NCBI RefSeq assembly: GCF_029227915.1 | Contig: NC_079884.1 | Span: 29,762,001 to 29,826,000 of the forward strand | Source: Hydractinia symbiolongicarpus | Taxonomy: Eukaryota; Cnidaria; Hydrozoa; Anthoathecata; Hydractiniidae | DNA: 64,000 nucleotides | Direction: 5' to 3' | In this document: piece after piece, positions 9,001-21,118 of the stretch | Layout of the letters: the number at the start of each line of letters is the position of its first letter | How positions within the stretch are numbered: the first letter of the stretch is position 1 | Notes under the pieces: model-generated | Databases searched by the model: none | What the model saw: the letters and a program-made list of their open reading frames with translations, nothing else | Told to the model about the DNA's origin: nothing | Position numbers and translations under genes: made by a program

Positions 9001-12000
9001 GAGGTTTAATCGCCGGCAAACGAAAAACAGCGATTTCCCCTAAATCCCGGGCTTGGCCCGTGTAGTCGAATGTATACAAAGAAAGTACCCAGGGAGTAAA
9101 CTCATTTCCCGAACGATTTTTTAAATTTTTTTTCACCACTAAAACGCATGAGACTTGTAGTTTTCAAAAATGTTTTCATTTTGGATGGGACGCTGAATAA
9201 AAGAAGTTTAATCGCCGGCAAACGAAAACCCGCAATTTCCCGTAAATCCCGGACTCGGACCGTATAGTGAAAAGTAAACAAAGAAAGTACCCAGGAAGTA
9301 AATTTATTTCCCGAACGATTTTTTAAATTATTTTTTCACCACTAAAACGCATGAGACTTGTAGTTTTCAAAAATGTTTTCATTTTTGATGGGACGCTGAA
9401 TAAAAGAAGTTTAATCGCCGGCAAACGAAAACCCGCGATTTCCCGTAAATCCCGGACTCGGCCCGTATAGTCAAAAGTATACAAAGAAAGTACCCAGGGA
9501 GTAAACTCATTTCCCGAACGATTTTTTAAATTATCTTTTCACCACTAAAACGCATGAGACTTGTAGTTTTCAAAAACGTTTTCACTTTTGATGGGACGCT
9601 GAATAAAAGAAGTTTAATCGCCGGCAAACGAAAACCCGCGATTTCCCGTAAATACCGGACTCGGCCGGTATAGTCAAAAGTATACAAAGAAAGTACCCAG
9701 GGAGTAAACTCATTTCCCGAACGACTTTTTAAATTATCTTTTCACCACTAAAACGCATGAGACTTGTAGTTTTCAAAAATGTTTTCATTTTTGATGGGAC
9801 GCTGAATAAAAGAAGTTTAATCGCCGGCAAACGAAAACCCGCGATTTCCCGTAAATCCCGGACTCGGCCCGTATAGTCAAAAGTATACAAAGAAAGTACC
9901 CAGGGAGTAAACTCATTTCCCGAACGATTTTTTAAATTATCTTTTCACCACTAAAACGCATGAGACTTATAGTTTCCAAAAACGTTTTCACTTTTGATGG
10001 GACGCTGAATAAAAGAAGTTTAATCGCCGGCAAACGAAAACCCGCGATTTCCCGTAAATCCCGGACTCGGCCTGTATAGTCAAAAGTATACAAAGAAAGT
10101 ACCCAGGGAGTAAACTCATTTCCCGAACGACTTTTTAAATTATCTTTTCACCACTAAAACGCATGAGACTTGTAGTTTTCAAAAATGTTTTCATTTTTGA
10201 TGGGATGCTGAATAAAAGAAGTTTAATCGCCGGCAAACGAAAACCCGCGATTTCCCGTAAATCCCGGACTCGGACCGTATAGTGAAAAGTATACAAAGAA
10301 AGTACCCAGGGAGTAAACTCATTTCCCGAACGATTTTTTAAATTATTTTTTCACCACTAAAACGCATGAGACTTGTAGTTTTCAAAAATGTTTTCATTTT
10401 TGATGAGACGCTGAATAAAAGAAGTTTAATCGCCGGCAAACGAAAACCCGCGATTTCCCGTAAATCCCGGACTCGGACCGTATAGTGAAAAGTATACAAA
10501 GAAAGTACCCAGGGAGTAAATTCATTTCCCGAACGATTTTTTAAATTATTTTTTCACCACTAAAACGCATGAGACTTGTAGTTTTCAAAAATGTTTTCAT
10601 TTTTGATGAGACGCTGAATAAAAGAAGTTTAATAGCCGGCAAACGAAAACCTGCGATTTCCCGTAAATACCGGACTCGGCCTGTAAAGTCAAAAGTATAC
10701 AAAAAAAGTACCCAGTGAGTAAACTCATTTCCCGAACGATTTTTTAAATTATTATTTAACCACTAAAACGCATGAGACTTGTAGTTTTCAAAAATGTTTT
10801 CATTTTGGATGGGACGTTGAATAAAAGAAGTTTAATCGCCGGCAAACGAAAACCCGCGATTTCCCGTAAATCCCGGACTCGGACCGTATAGTGAAAAGTA
10901 TACAAAGAAAGTACCCAGGGAGTAAATTCATTTCCCGAACGATTTTTTAAATTATTTTTTCACCACTAAAACGCATGAGACTTGTAGTTTTCAAAAATGT
11001 TTTCGTTTTTGATGAGACGCTGAATAAAAGAAGTTTAATAGCCGGCAAACGAAAACCTGCGATTTCCCGTAAATACCGGACTCGGCCTGTAAAGTCAAAA
11101 GTATACAAAAAAAGTACCCAGGGAGTAAACTCATTTCCCGAACGATTTTATAAATTATTATTTAACCACTAAAACGCATGAGACTTGTAGTTTTCAAAAA
11201 TGTTTTCATTTTGGATGGGACGCTGAATAAAAGAAGTTTAATCGCCGGCAAACGAAAACCCGCGATTTCCCGTAAATCCCGGACTCGGACCGTATAGTGA
11301 AAAATATACAAAGAAAGTACCCAGGGAGTAAATTCATTTCCCGAACGATTTTTTAAATTATTTTTTCACCACTAAAACGCATGAGACATGTAGTTTTCAA
11401 AAATGTTTTCATTTTTGATGAGACGCTGAATAAAAGAAGTTTAATAGCCGGCAAACGAAAACCTGCGATTTCCCGTAAATACCGGACTCGGCCTGTAAAG
11501 TCAAAAGTATACAAAAAAAGTACCCAGGCAGTAAACTCATTTCCCGAACGATTTTTTAAATTATTATTTAACCACTAAAGCCCATGAGACTTGTAGTTTT
11601 CAAAAATGTTTTCATTTTTGATGAGACGCTGATTAAAAGAAGTTTAATCGCCGGCAAACGAAAACCCGCCATTTCCCGTAAATCCTGGGCTTGGCCCGTA
11701 TAGTCCAAAGTATACAAATAAAGTACCCAGGGAGTAAACTCATTCCCCGAACGATTTTTTAAATTATTTTTTCACCACTAAAACGCATGAGACTTGTAGT
11801 TTTCAAAAATGTTTTCATTTTTGATGAGACGCTTAATGAAAGAGGTTTAATCGCCAGCAAACGAAAACACGCGATTTCCCGTAAATCCCGGGCTTGGCCC
11901 GTATAGTCAAAAGTATACAAAGAAAGTACCCAGGGAGTAAACTCATTTCCCAAACGATTTTTTAAATTATTTTTCACCACTAAAAGGCATGAGACTTGTA

Positions 12001-12115
12001 GTTTTCAAACTTGTTTTCATTTTTGATGAGACGCTGAATAAAAGAAGTTTAATCGCCGGAAAACGAAAACCCGCGATTTCCCGTAAATCCCGGGCTTGGC
12101 ACGTATAGTTGAATG

Positions 12116-12124
12116 TATATAAAG
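12116..12124 (+). promoter_or_regulatory. TATA-box-like string TATATAAAG in one monomer class
   Basis: TATATAAAG arises in the class whose left context is GTTGAATG, where other classes read GTATACAAAG. It recurs in every monomer of this class from about 12 kb onward. Satellite arrays are often transcribed at low level in eukaryotes, and a TATA-like string could help, but no initiator, downstream gene or terminator supports it. Probably a chance product of two substitutions. Confidence 0.2.
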
Positions 12125-12392
12125 AAAGTACCCAGGGAGTAAACTCATTTCCCGAACGATTTTTTAATTTATTTTTTCACCACTAAAACGCATGAGACTT
12201 GTAGTTTTCAAAAATGTTTTCATTTTTGATGAGACGCTTAATGAAAGAGGTTTAATCGCCGGCAAACGAAAACACGCGATTTCCCGTAAATCCCGGCTTG
12301 GCCCGTATAGTCAAAAGTATACAAAGAAAGTACCCAGGGAGTAAACTCATTTCCCAATCGATTTTTGAAATTATTTTTCACCACTAAAAGGC

Positions 12393-12595
12393 ATGAGACT
12401 TGTAGATTTCAAACTTGTTTTCATTTTTGATGAGACGCTGAATAAAAGAAGTTTAATCGCCGGCAAACGAAAACCCGCGATTTCCCGTAAATCCCGGGCT
12501 TGGCACGTATAGTTGAATGTATATAAAGAAAGTACCCAAGGAGTAAACTGATTTCCCGAACGATTTTTCAAATTATTTCTTCACCACTAGAACGA
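12393..12595 (+). repeat. Monomer class with TATATAAAG / CAAACTTG
   Basis: Marked by AAAGGCATGAG, TTTCAAACTTG (which breaks one dyad arm), GGCACGTATAGTTGAATG, TATATAAAGAAAGTACC, CAAGGAGTAAACTG and a CAAATTATTTCT tail. It first appears at about 11,990 and is then frequent to the end of the window. It almost always precedes the CTAGAACGAATGAG class, so the two travel as a pair. The TATATAAAG string resembles a TATA box, but nothing else supports a promoter. Confidence 0.88.
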
Positions 12596-12798
12596 ATGAG
12601 ACTTGTAGTTTTCAAAAATGTTTTCATTTTTAATGAGACGCTTAATGAAAGAGGTTTAATCGCCGGCAAATGAAAACCCGCGATTTCCCGTAAATCCCGG
12701 GCTTGTCCCGTATAGTCCAATGTATACAAAGAAAGTACCCTGTGAGGTAACTCATTTCCAGAACAATTTTTTAAATTATCTTTTCACCACTAAATCGC
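12596..12798 (+). repeat. Monomer class with CTAGAACGAATGAG / GTACCCTGTGAG
   Basis: Marked by CACCACTAGAACGAATGAG, TTTTTAATGAGACGC, CTTAATGAAAGAGG, a CTTGTCCCG or CTTCTCCCG centre, AGTCCAATGTATAC, GTACCCTGTGAG and TTTCCAGAACGA. The GTACCCTGTGAG and TTTCCAGAACGA changes fall in a stretch that is otherwise among the best conserved in the array. Copies follow the TATATAAAG class throughout 12-64 kb. Confidence 0.87.
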
Positions 12799-13001
12799 AT
12801 GAGACTTGTAGTTTTCAAAAATGTTTTCATTTTTGATGAGACGCTGAATAAAAGAAGTTTAATCGCTGGCAAACGAAAACCTGCGATTTCCCGTAAATCC
12901 CAGACTCGGCCCGTATAGTCAAAAGTATACAAAGAAAGTACCCGGGGAGTAAACTCATTTGCCAAACGATTTTTTAAATTATTTTTTCACCACTAAAACG
13001 C
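12799..13001 (+). repeat. Monomer class with CTAAATCGCATGAG / CCCAGACTCGG
   Basis: Marked by TATCTTTTCACCACTAAATCG, CCTGCG and CCCAGACTCGG. It follows the GTACCCTGTGAG class, giving a stable three-monomer cassette with the TATATAAAG class that recurs across 12-64 kb. In later copies (for example about 22,122 and 24,958) the phasing motif reads GTTTTAAAAAATG, and the centre reads CTCGGTTCG. Confidence 0.85.
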
Positions 13002-13791
13002 ATGAGACTTGTAGTTTTCAAAAATGTTTTCATTTTTGATGAGACGCTTAATGAAAGAGGTTTAATCGCCGGCAAACGAAAACACGCGATTTCCCGTAAA
13101 TCCCGGCTTGGCCCGTATAGTCAAAAGTATACAAAGAAAGTACCCAGGGAGTAAACTCATTTCCCAATCGATTTTTGAAATTATTTTTCACCACTAAAAG
13201 GCATGAGACTTGTAGATTTCAAACTTGTTTTCATTTTTGATGAGACGCTGAATAAAAGAAGTTTAATCGCCGGCAAACGAAAACCCGCGATTTCCCGTAA
13301 ATCCCGGGCTTGGCACGTATAGTTGAATGTATATAAAGAAAGTACCCAAGGAGTAAACTGATTTCCCGAACGATTTTTCAAATTATTTCTTCACCACTAG
13401 AACGAATGAGACTTGTAGTTTTCAAAAATGTTTTCATTTTTAATGAGACGCTTAATGAAAGAGGTTTAATCGCCGGCAAATGAAAACCCGCGATTTCCCG
13501 TAAATCCCGGGCTTGTCCCGTATAGTCCAATGTATACAAAGAAAGTACCCTGTGAGGTAACTCATTTCCAGAACAATTTTTTAAATTATCTTTTCACCAC
13601 TAAATCGCATGAGACTTGTAGTTTTCAAAAATGTTTTCATTTTTGATGAGACGCTGAATAAAAGAAGTTTAATCGCTGGCAAACGAAAACCTGCGATTTC
13701 CCGTAAATCCCAGACTCGGCCCGTATAGTCAAAAGTATACAAAGAAAGTACCCGGGGAGTAAACTCATTTGCCAAACGATTTTTTAAATTA
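12982..13791 (+). repeat. 4-monomer unit, copy 2 of the 810-bp tandem duplication
   Basis: Second copy of the preceding unit. Its end joins a class G plus AAAAACG run typical of domain I, so older domain I material is embedded here. This copy is also the start of the left half of the 1,419-1,421 bp duplication that follows. Confidence 0.9.
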
Positions 13792-14520
13792 TTTTTTCAC
13801 CACTAAAACGCATGAGACTTGTAGTTTTCAAAAATGTTTTCATTTTTGATGGGACGCTGAATAAAAGAAGTTTAATCGCCGGCAAACGAAAACCCGCGAT
13901 TTCCCGTAAATCCCGGACTCGGCCCGTATAGTCAAAAGTATACAAAGAAAGTACCCAGGGAGTAAACTCATTTCCCGAACGATTTTTTAAATTATCTTTT
14001 CACCACTAAAACGCATGAGACTTGTAGTTTTCAAAAACGTTTTCACTTTTGATGGGACGCTGAATAAAAGAAGTTTAATCGCCGGCAAACGAAAACCCGC
14101 GATTTCCCGTAAATCCCGGACTCGGCCGGTATAGTCAAAAGTATACAAAGAAAGTACCCAGGGAGTAAACTCATTTCCCGAACGATTTTTTAAATTATCT
14201 TTTCACCACTAAAAGGCATGAGACTTGTAGTTTTCAAAAATGTTTTCATTTTTAATGGGACGCTGAATAAAAGAAGTTTAATCGCCGGCAAACGAAAACC
14301 CGCGATTTCCCGTAAATCCCGGACTCGGACCGTATAGTGAAAAGTATACAAAGAAAGTACCCAGGGAGTAAATTCATTTCCCGAACGATTTTTTAAATTA
14401 TTTTTTCACCACTAAAACGCATGAGACTTGTAGTTTTCAAAAATGTTTTCATTTTTGATGAGACGCTGAATAAAAGAAGTTTAATCGCCGGCAAACGAAA
14501 ACCCGCGATTTCCCGTAAAT
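13100..14520 (+). repeat. 7-monomer unit, copy 1 of a ~1,420-bp tandem duplication
   Basis: Phasing points 13,203, 13,609, 13,802 and 14,005 correspond to about 14,622, 15,028, 15,223 and 15,426, an offset of 1,419-1,421 bp. The unit combines the newer cassette (TATATAAAG, CTAGAACG, CTAAATCG) with older class G, AAAAACG and GTGAAAAG monomers. The monomer at 14,421 is chimeric: a GATGAGACGCTGAATAAAAG left half and a right half with the short CCCGGCTTGG centre. This places the junction in the stretch CCCGCGATTTCCCGTAAAT. Confidence 0.82.
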
Positions 14521-15940
14521 CCCGGCTTGGCCCGTATAGTCAAAAGTATACAAAGAAAGTACCCAGGGAGTAAACTCATTTCCCAATCGATTTTTGAAAT
14601 TATTTTTCACCACTAAAAGGCATGAGACTTGTAGTTTTCAAACTTGTTTTCATTTTTGATGAGACGCTGAATAAAAGAAGTTTAATCGCCGGCAAACGAA
14701 AACCCGCGATTTCCCGTAAATCCCGGGCTTGGCACGTATAGTTGAATGTATATAAAGAAAGTACCCAAGGAGTAAACTGATTTCCCGAACGATTTTTCAA
14801 ATTATTTCTTCACCACTAGAACGAATGAGACTTGTAGTTTTCAAAAATGTTTTCATTTTTAATGAGACGCTTAATGAAAGAGGTTTAATCGCCGGCAAAT
14901 GAAAACCCGCGATTTCCCGTAAATCCCGGGCTTGTCCCGTATAGTCCAATGTATACAAAGAAAGTACCCTGTGAGGTAACTCATTTCCAGAACAATTTTT
15001 TAAATTATCTTTTCACCACTAAATCGCATGAGACTTGTAGTTTTCGAAAATGTTTTCATTTTTGATGAGACGCTGAATAAAAGAAGTTTAATCGCTGGCA
15101 AACGAAAACCTGCGATTTCCCGTAAATCCCAGACTCGGCCCGTATAGTCAAAAGTATACAAAGAAAGTACCCGGGGAGTAAACTCATTTGCCAAACGATT
15201 TTTTAAATTATTTTTTCACCACTAAAACGCATGAGACTTGTAGTTTTCAAAAATGTTTTCATTTTTGATGGGACGCTGAATAAAAGAAGTTTAATCGCCG
15301 GCAAACGAAAACCCGCGAATTCCCGTAAATCCCGGACTCGGCCCGTATAGTCAAAAGTATACAAAGAAAGTACCCAGGGAGTAAACTCATTTCCCGAACG
15401 ATTTTTTAAATTATCTTTTCACCACTAAAACGCATGAGACTTGTAGTTTTCAAAAACGTTTTCACTTTTGATGGGACGCTGAATAAAAGAAGTTTAATCG
15501 CCGGCAAACGAAAACCCGCGATTTCCCGTAAATCCCGGACTCGGCCGGTATAGTCAAAAGTATACAAAGAAAGTACCCAGGGAGTAAACTCATTTCCCGA
15601 ACGATTTTTTAAATTATCTTTTCACCACTAAAAGGCATGAGACTTGTAGTTTTCAAAAATGTTTTCATTTTTAATGGGACGCTGAATAAAAGAAGTTTAA
15701 TCGCCGGCAAACGAAAACCCGCGATTTCCCGTAAATCCCGGACTCGGACCGTATAGAGAAAAGTATACAAAGAAAGTACCCAGGAAGTAAATTCATTTCC
15801 CGAACGATTTTTTAAATTATTTTTTCACCACTAAAACGCATGAGACTTGTAGTTTTCAAAAATGTTTTCATTTTTGATGAGACGCTGAATAAAAGAAGTT
15901 TAATCGCCGGCAAACGAAAACCCGCGATTTCCCGTAAATC
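14521..15940 (+). repeat. 7-monomer unit, copy 2 of the ~1,420-bp duplication
   Basis: Second copy of the preceding unit. It differs from copy 1 by scattered substitutions, for example TTTTCGAAAATG near 15,043, GCGAATTCCC near 15,315, TATAGAGAAAAG near 15,755 and CAGGAAGTAAATTC near 15,782. It is therefore visibly more diverged than copies A and B further right. Confidence 0.8.
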
Positions 15941-18452
15941 CCGGACTCGGACCGTATAGTGAAAAGTATACAAAGAAAGTACCCAGGGAGTAAATTCATT
16001 TCCCGAACGATTTTTTAAATTATTTTTTCACCACTAAAACGCATGAGACTTGTAGTTTTCAAAAATGTTTTCATTTTTGATGAGACGCTGAATAAAAGAA
16101 GTTTAATAGCCGGCAAACGAAAACCTGCGATTTCCCGTAAATACCGGACTCGGCCTGTAAAGTCAAAAGTATACAAAAAAAGTACCCAGTGAGTAAACTC
16201 ATTTCCCGAACGATTTTTTAAATTATTATTTAACCACTAAAACGCATGAGACTTGTAGTTTTCAAAAATGTTTTCATTTTGGATGGGACGTTGAATAAAA
16301 GAAGTTTAATCGCCGGCAAACGAAAACCCGCGATTTCCCGTAAATCCCGGACTCGGACCGTATAGTGAAAAGTATACAAAGAAAGTACCCAGGGAGTAAA
16401 TTCATTTCCCGAACGATTTTTTAAATTATTTTTTCACCACTAAAACGCATGAGACTTGTAGTTTTCAAAAATGTTTTCATTTTTGATGAGACGCTGAATA
16501 AAAGAAGTTTAATAGCCGGCAAACGAAAACCTGCGATTTCCCGTAAATACCGGACTCGGCCTGTAAAGTCAAAAGTATACAAAAAAAGTACCCAGGGAGT
16601 AAACTCATTTCCCGAACGATTTTATAAATTATTATTTAACCACTAAAACGCATGAGACTTGTAGTTTTCAAAAATGTTTTCATTTTGGATGGGACGCTGA
16701 ATAAAAGAAGTTTAATCGCCGGCAAACGAAAACCCGCGATTTCCCGTAAATCCCGGACTCGGACCGTATAGTGAAAAATATACAAAGAAAGTACCCAGGG
16801 AGTAAACTCATTTCCCGAACGATTTTTTAAATTATTTTTTCACCACTAAAACGCATGAGACATGTAGTTTTCAAAAATGTTTTCATTTTTGATGAGACGC
16901 TGAATAAAAGAAGTTTAATAGCCGGCAAACGAAAACCTGCGATTTCCCGTAAATACCGGACTCGGCCTGTAAAGTCAAAAGTATACAAAAAAGTACCCAG
17001 GGAGTAAACTCATTTCCCGAACGATTTTTTAAATTATTATTTAACCACTAAAGCCCATGAGACTTGTAGTTTTCAAAAATGTTTTCATTTTTGATGAGAC
17101 GCTGATTAAAAGAAGTTTAATCGCCGGCAAACGAAAACCCGCCATTTCCCGTAAATCCCGGGCTTGGCCCGTATAGTCCAAAGTATACAAATAAAGTACC
17201 CAGGGAGTAAACTCATTCCCCGAACGATTTTTTAAATTATTTTTTCACCACTAAAACGCATGAGACTTGTAGTTTTCAAAAATGTTTTCATTTTTGATGA
17301 GACGCTTAATGAAAGAGGTTTAATCGCCAGCAAACGAAAACACGCGATTTCCCGTAAATCCCGGGCTTGGCCCGTATAGTCAAAAGTATACAAAGAAAGT
17401 ACCCAGGGAGTAAACTCATTTCCCAAACGATTTTTTAAATTATTTTTCACCACTAAAAGGCATGAGACTTGTAGTTTTCAAACTTGTTTTCATTTTTGAT
17501 GAGACGCTGAATAAAAGAAGTTTAATCGCCGGCAAACGAAAACCCGCGATTTCCCGTAAATCCCGGGCTTGGCACGTATAGTTGAATGTATATAAAGAAA
17601 GTACCCAGGGAGTAAACTCATTTCCCGAACGATTTTTTAATTTATTTTTTCACCACTAAAACGCATGAGACTTGTAGTTTTCAAAAATGTTTTCATTTTT
17701 GATGAGACGCTTAATGAAAGAGGTTTAATCGCCGGCAAACGAAAACACGCGATTTCCCGTAAATCCCGGCTTGGCCCGTATAGTCAAAAGTATACAAAGA
17801 AAGTACCCAGGGAGTAAACTCATTTCCCAATCGATTTTTGAAATTATTTTTCACCACTAAAAGGCATGAGACTTGTAGTTTTCAAACTTGTTTTCATTTT
17901 TGATGAGACGCTGAATAAAAGAAGTTTAATCGCCGGCAAACGAAAACCCGCGATTTCCCGTAAATCCCGGGCTTGGCACGTATAGTTGAATGTATATAAA
18001 GAAAGTACCCAAGGAGTAAACTGATTTCCCGAACGATTTTTCAAATTATTTCTTCACCACTAGAACGAATGAGACTTGTAGTTTTCAAAAATGTTTTCAT
18101 TTTTAATGAGACGCTTAATGAAAGAGGTTTAATCGCCGGCAAATGAAAACCCGCGATTTCCCGTAAATCCCGGGCTTGTCCCGTATAGTCCAATGTATAC
18201 AAAGAAAGTACCCTGTGAGGTAACTCATTTCCAGAACAATTTTTTAAATTATCTTTTCACCACTAAATCGCATGAGACTTGTAGTTTTCAAAAATGTTTT
18301 CATTTTTGATGAGACGCTGAATAAAAGAAGTTTAATCGCTGGCAAACGAAAACCTGCGATTTCCCGTAAATCCCAGACTCGGCCCGTATAGTCAAAAGTA
18401 TACAAAGAAAGTACCCGGGGAGTAAACACATTTGCCAAACGATTTTTTAAAT
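15819..18452 (+). repeat. 13-monomer block, right copy (offset 5,474 bp)
   Basis: Right-hand partner of 10,345-12,980. It has a few substitutions relative to the left copy (for example GTAAACACATTTGCC near 18,424, and GTAGTTTTC instead of GTAGATTTC near 17,876) and one missing base in the A-run near 16,990. Its end runs directly into another TATATAAAG-class monomer. Confidence 0.83.
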
Positions 18453-20105
18453 TATTTTTCACCACTAAAACGCATGAGACTTGTAGTTTTCAAACTTGTT
18501 TTCATTTTTGATGAGACGCTGAATAAAAGAAGTTTAATCGCCGGCAAACGAAAACCCGCGATTTCCCGTAAATCCCGGGCTTGGCACGTATAGTTGAATG
18601 TATATAAAGAAAGTACCCAAGGAGTAAACTGATTTCCCGAACGATTTTTCAAATTATTTCTGCACTACTAAAACGAATGAGGCTTGTAGTTTTTAAAAAT
18701 GTTTTCATTTTTAATGAGACGCTTAATGAAAGAGGTTTAATCGCCGGCAAACGAAAACCCGCGATTTCCCGTAAATCCCGGGCTTGTCCCGTATAGTCCA
18801 ATGTATACAAAGAAAGTACCCTGTAAGTTTACTCATTTCCAGAACGATTTTTTAAATTATCTTTTCACCACTAAATCGCATGAGACTTGTAGTTTTAAAA
18901 AATGTTTTCATTTTTGATGAGACGCTGAATAAAAGAAGTTTAATCGCCGGCAAACGAAAACCTGCGATTTTCCGTAAATCCCAGACTCGGTCCGTATAGT
19001 CAAAAGTATACAAAGAAAGTACCCAAGGAGTAAACTGATTTCCCGAACGATTTTTCAAATTATTTCTGCACCACTAGAACGAATGAGACTTGCAGTTTTC
19101 AAAAATGTTTTCATTTTTAATGAGACGCTTAATGAAAGAGGTTTAATCACCGGCAAACGAAAACCAGCGATTTCTCCTAAATCCCGGGTTTGGTCCGTGT
19201 AGTCGAATGTATACAAATAAGTACCCAGGGAGTAAACTCATTTCCCGAACGATTTTTTAAATTTTTTTTCATCACTAAAACGCATGAGACTTGTAGTTTT
19301 CAAAAATGTTTTCATTTTTGATGGGACGCTGAATAAAAGAAGTTTATCGCCGGCAAACGAAAACCCGCGATTTCCCGTAAATCCCGGACTCGGCCCGTAT
19401 AGTCAAAAGTATACAAAGAAAGTACCCAGGGAGTAAATTCATTTCCCGAACGATTTTTTAAATTATTTTTTCACCACTAAAACGCATGAGACCTGTAGTT
19501 TTCAAAAATGTTTTCATTTTTGATGGGTCGCTGAATAAAAGAAGTTTAATCGCCGGCAAACGAAAACCCGCGATTTCCCGTAAATCCCGGACTCGGCCCG
19601 TATAGTCAAAAGTATACAAAGAAAGTACCCAGGGAGTAAACTCATTTCCCGAACGATTTTTTAAATTATTTTTTCACCACTAAAACGCATGAGACTTGTA
19701 GTTTTCAAAAACGTTTTCATTTTTGATGACACGCTTAATGAAAGAGGTTTAATCGCCGGCAAACAAAAACCAGCGATTTCCCCTAAATCCCGGGCTTGGC
19801 CCGTGTAGTCGAATGTATACAAAGAAAGTACCCAGGGAGTAAACTCATTTCCCGAACGATTTTTCAAAATCTTTTTCACCACTAAAACGCGTGAGACTTG
19901 TAGTTTTCAAAAATGTTTTCATGTTTGATGGGACGCTGAATAAAAGAAGTTTAATCGCCGGCAAACGAAAACCCGCGATTTCCCGTAAATCCCGGACTCG
20001 GCCCGTATAAAGAAAAGTATACAAAGAAAGTACCCAGGGAGTAAATTTATTTCCCGAACGATTTTTTAAATTATTTTTTCACCACTAAAACGCATAAGAC
20101 TTGTA
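18453..20105 (+). repeat. Domain III: mixed run of eight monomers
   Basis: In order: a TATATAAAG monomer, a CGAATGAGGCTTG monomer (18,677), a CTAAATCG monomer with GTTTTAAAAAATG (18,880), a CTAGAACG monomer with CACCGGC (19,083), a class G monomer with one base lost (GTTTATCG), a GACCTGTAG monomer, a class L-like monomer, and a class G monomer with TATAAAGAAAAG. No internal tandem repeat is evident. It looks like the source order for the 5-mer and 8-mer units seen later, since the same succession reappears at about 22.1-23.9 and 25.9-28.8 kb. No gene is visible. Confidence 0.75.
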
Positions 20106-21118
20106 GTTTTCAAAAATGTTTTCATTTTTGATGAGACGCTGAATAAAAGAAGTTTAATCGCCGGCAAACGAAAACCTGCGATTTCCCGTAAATCCCGGAC
20201 TCGGCCTGTAAAGTCAAAAGGATACAAAAAAAGTACCCAGGGAGTAAACTCATTTCCCGAACGATTTTTTAAATTACTATTTAACCACTAAAGCCCATGA
20301 GACTTGTAGTTTTCAAAAATGTTTTCATTTTTGATGAGACGCTGATTAAAAGAAGTTTAATCGCCGGCAAACGAAAACCCGCCATTTCCCGTAAATCCCG
20401 GGCTTGGCCCGTATAGTCAAAAGTATACAAAGAGAGTACCCAGGGAGTAAACTCATTTCCCGAACAATTTTTTAAATTATTTTTTCACCACTAAAACGCA
20501 TGAGACTTGTAGTTTTCAAAAATGTTTTCATTTTTGATGAGACGCTTAATGAAAGAGGTTTAATCGCTGGCAAACGAAAACCCGCGATTTCCCGTAAATC
20601 CCGGGCTTGGCCCGTATAGTCAAAAGTATACAAAGAAAGTACCCAGGGAGTAAACTCATTTCCCAATCGATTTTTTAAATTATTTTTCACCACTAAAAGG
20701 CATGAGACTTGTAGTTTTCAAACTTGTTTTCATTTTTGATGAGACGCTGAATAAAAGAAGTTTAATCGCCGGCAAACGAAAACCCGCGATTTTCCGTAAA
20801 TCCCGGGCTTGGCACGTATAGTTGAATGTATATAAAGAATGTACCCAAGGAGTAAACTGATTTCCCGAACGATTTTTCAAATTATTTCTGCACCACTAGA
20901 ACGAATGAGACTTGTAGTTTTCAAAAATGTTTTCATTTTTAATGAGACGCTTAATGAAAGAGGTTTAATCGCCGGCAAACAAAAACCCGCGATTTCCCGT
21001 AAATCCCGGGCTTCTCCCATATAGTCCAATGTATACAAAGAAAGTACCCTGTGAGTTTACTCATTTCCAGAACGATTTTTTAAATTATCTTTTCACCACT
21101 AAATCGCATGAGACTTGT
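20105..21118 (+). repeat. 5-monomer unit, copy 1 of a 1,014-bp tandem duplication
   Basis: Phasing points 20,297 and 20,500 match 21,311 and 21,514, and the rare AAAAGGATACAAAAAAAG and AAAGAGAGTACC variants occur in both. The monomer at 21,108 has a CTAAATCG left end and a CCTGTAAAG body, so the junction lies between about 21,111 and 21,124, just left of the dyad. Confidence 0.87.

Larger units (their letters stand above)
1..10345 (+). repeat. Domain I: irregular HOR units anchored on class L
   Basis: This stretch is mostly class G, AAAAACG, GTGAAAAG-bearing and AGCCGGC monomers. Units delimited by class L run 1,040-2,661 (8 monomers), 2,662-3,878 (6), 3,879-5,906 (10) and 5,907-8,945 (15). 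The order inside units is partly conserved (L, GGATGGG, G, AAAAACG, GTGAAAAG variant, AGCCGGC, GCCGGC after AAATG, CACTGATTAAAAGAGG), with monomers gained or lost. Two larger internal matches are listed separately. No gene is visible. Confidence 0.85.
10345..12980 (+). repeat. 13-monomer block, left copy (offset 5,474 bp)
   Basis: Matches 15,819-18,452. Phasing points 10,366, 10,975, 11,381 and 12,393 correspond to 15,840, 16,449, 16,855 and about 17,866, with a one-base change in offset (5,474 to 5,473). Shared rarities include GTCCAAAGTATACAAATAAAG and GAGACATGTAG. Before the block the two flanks belong to different subclasses. After it, the left copy runs into the 4-mer duplication, while the right copy runs into a TATATAAAG-class monomer. 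Confidence 0.85.
12172..12981 (+). repeat. 4-monomer unit, copy 1 of an 810-bp tandem duplication
   Basis: The unit is a CTTAATG monomer with the short centre CCCGGCTTGG, a TATATAAAG monomer, a CTAGAACGAATGAG monomer and a CTAAATCG monomer. Phasing points 12,192, 12,393, 12,596 and 12,799 repeat 810 bp later at 13,002, 13,203, 13,406 and 13,609. I noticed no base difference between the two copies, including the private GTAGATTTC change. Confidence 0.9.

Noticed and set aside
12100-12130. Promoter built on TATATAAAG
   Set aside because: Listed only as a low-confidence feature. Nothing downstream is a gene, and the string comes from two substitutions in the GTATACAAAG motif common to all monomers.
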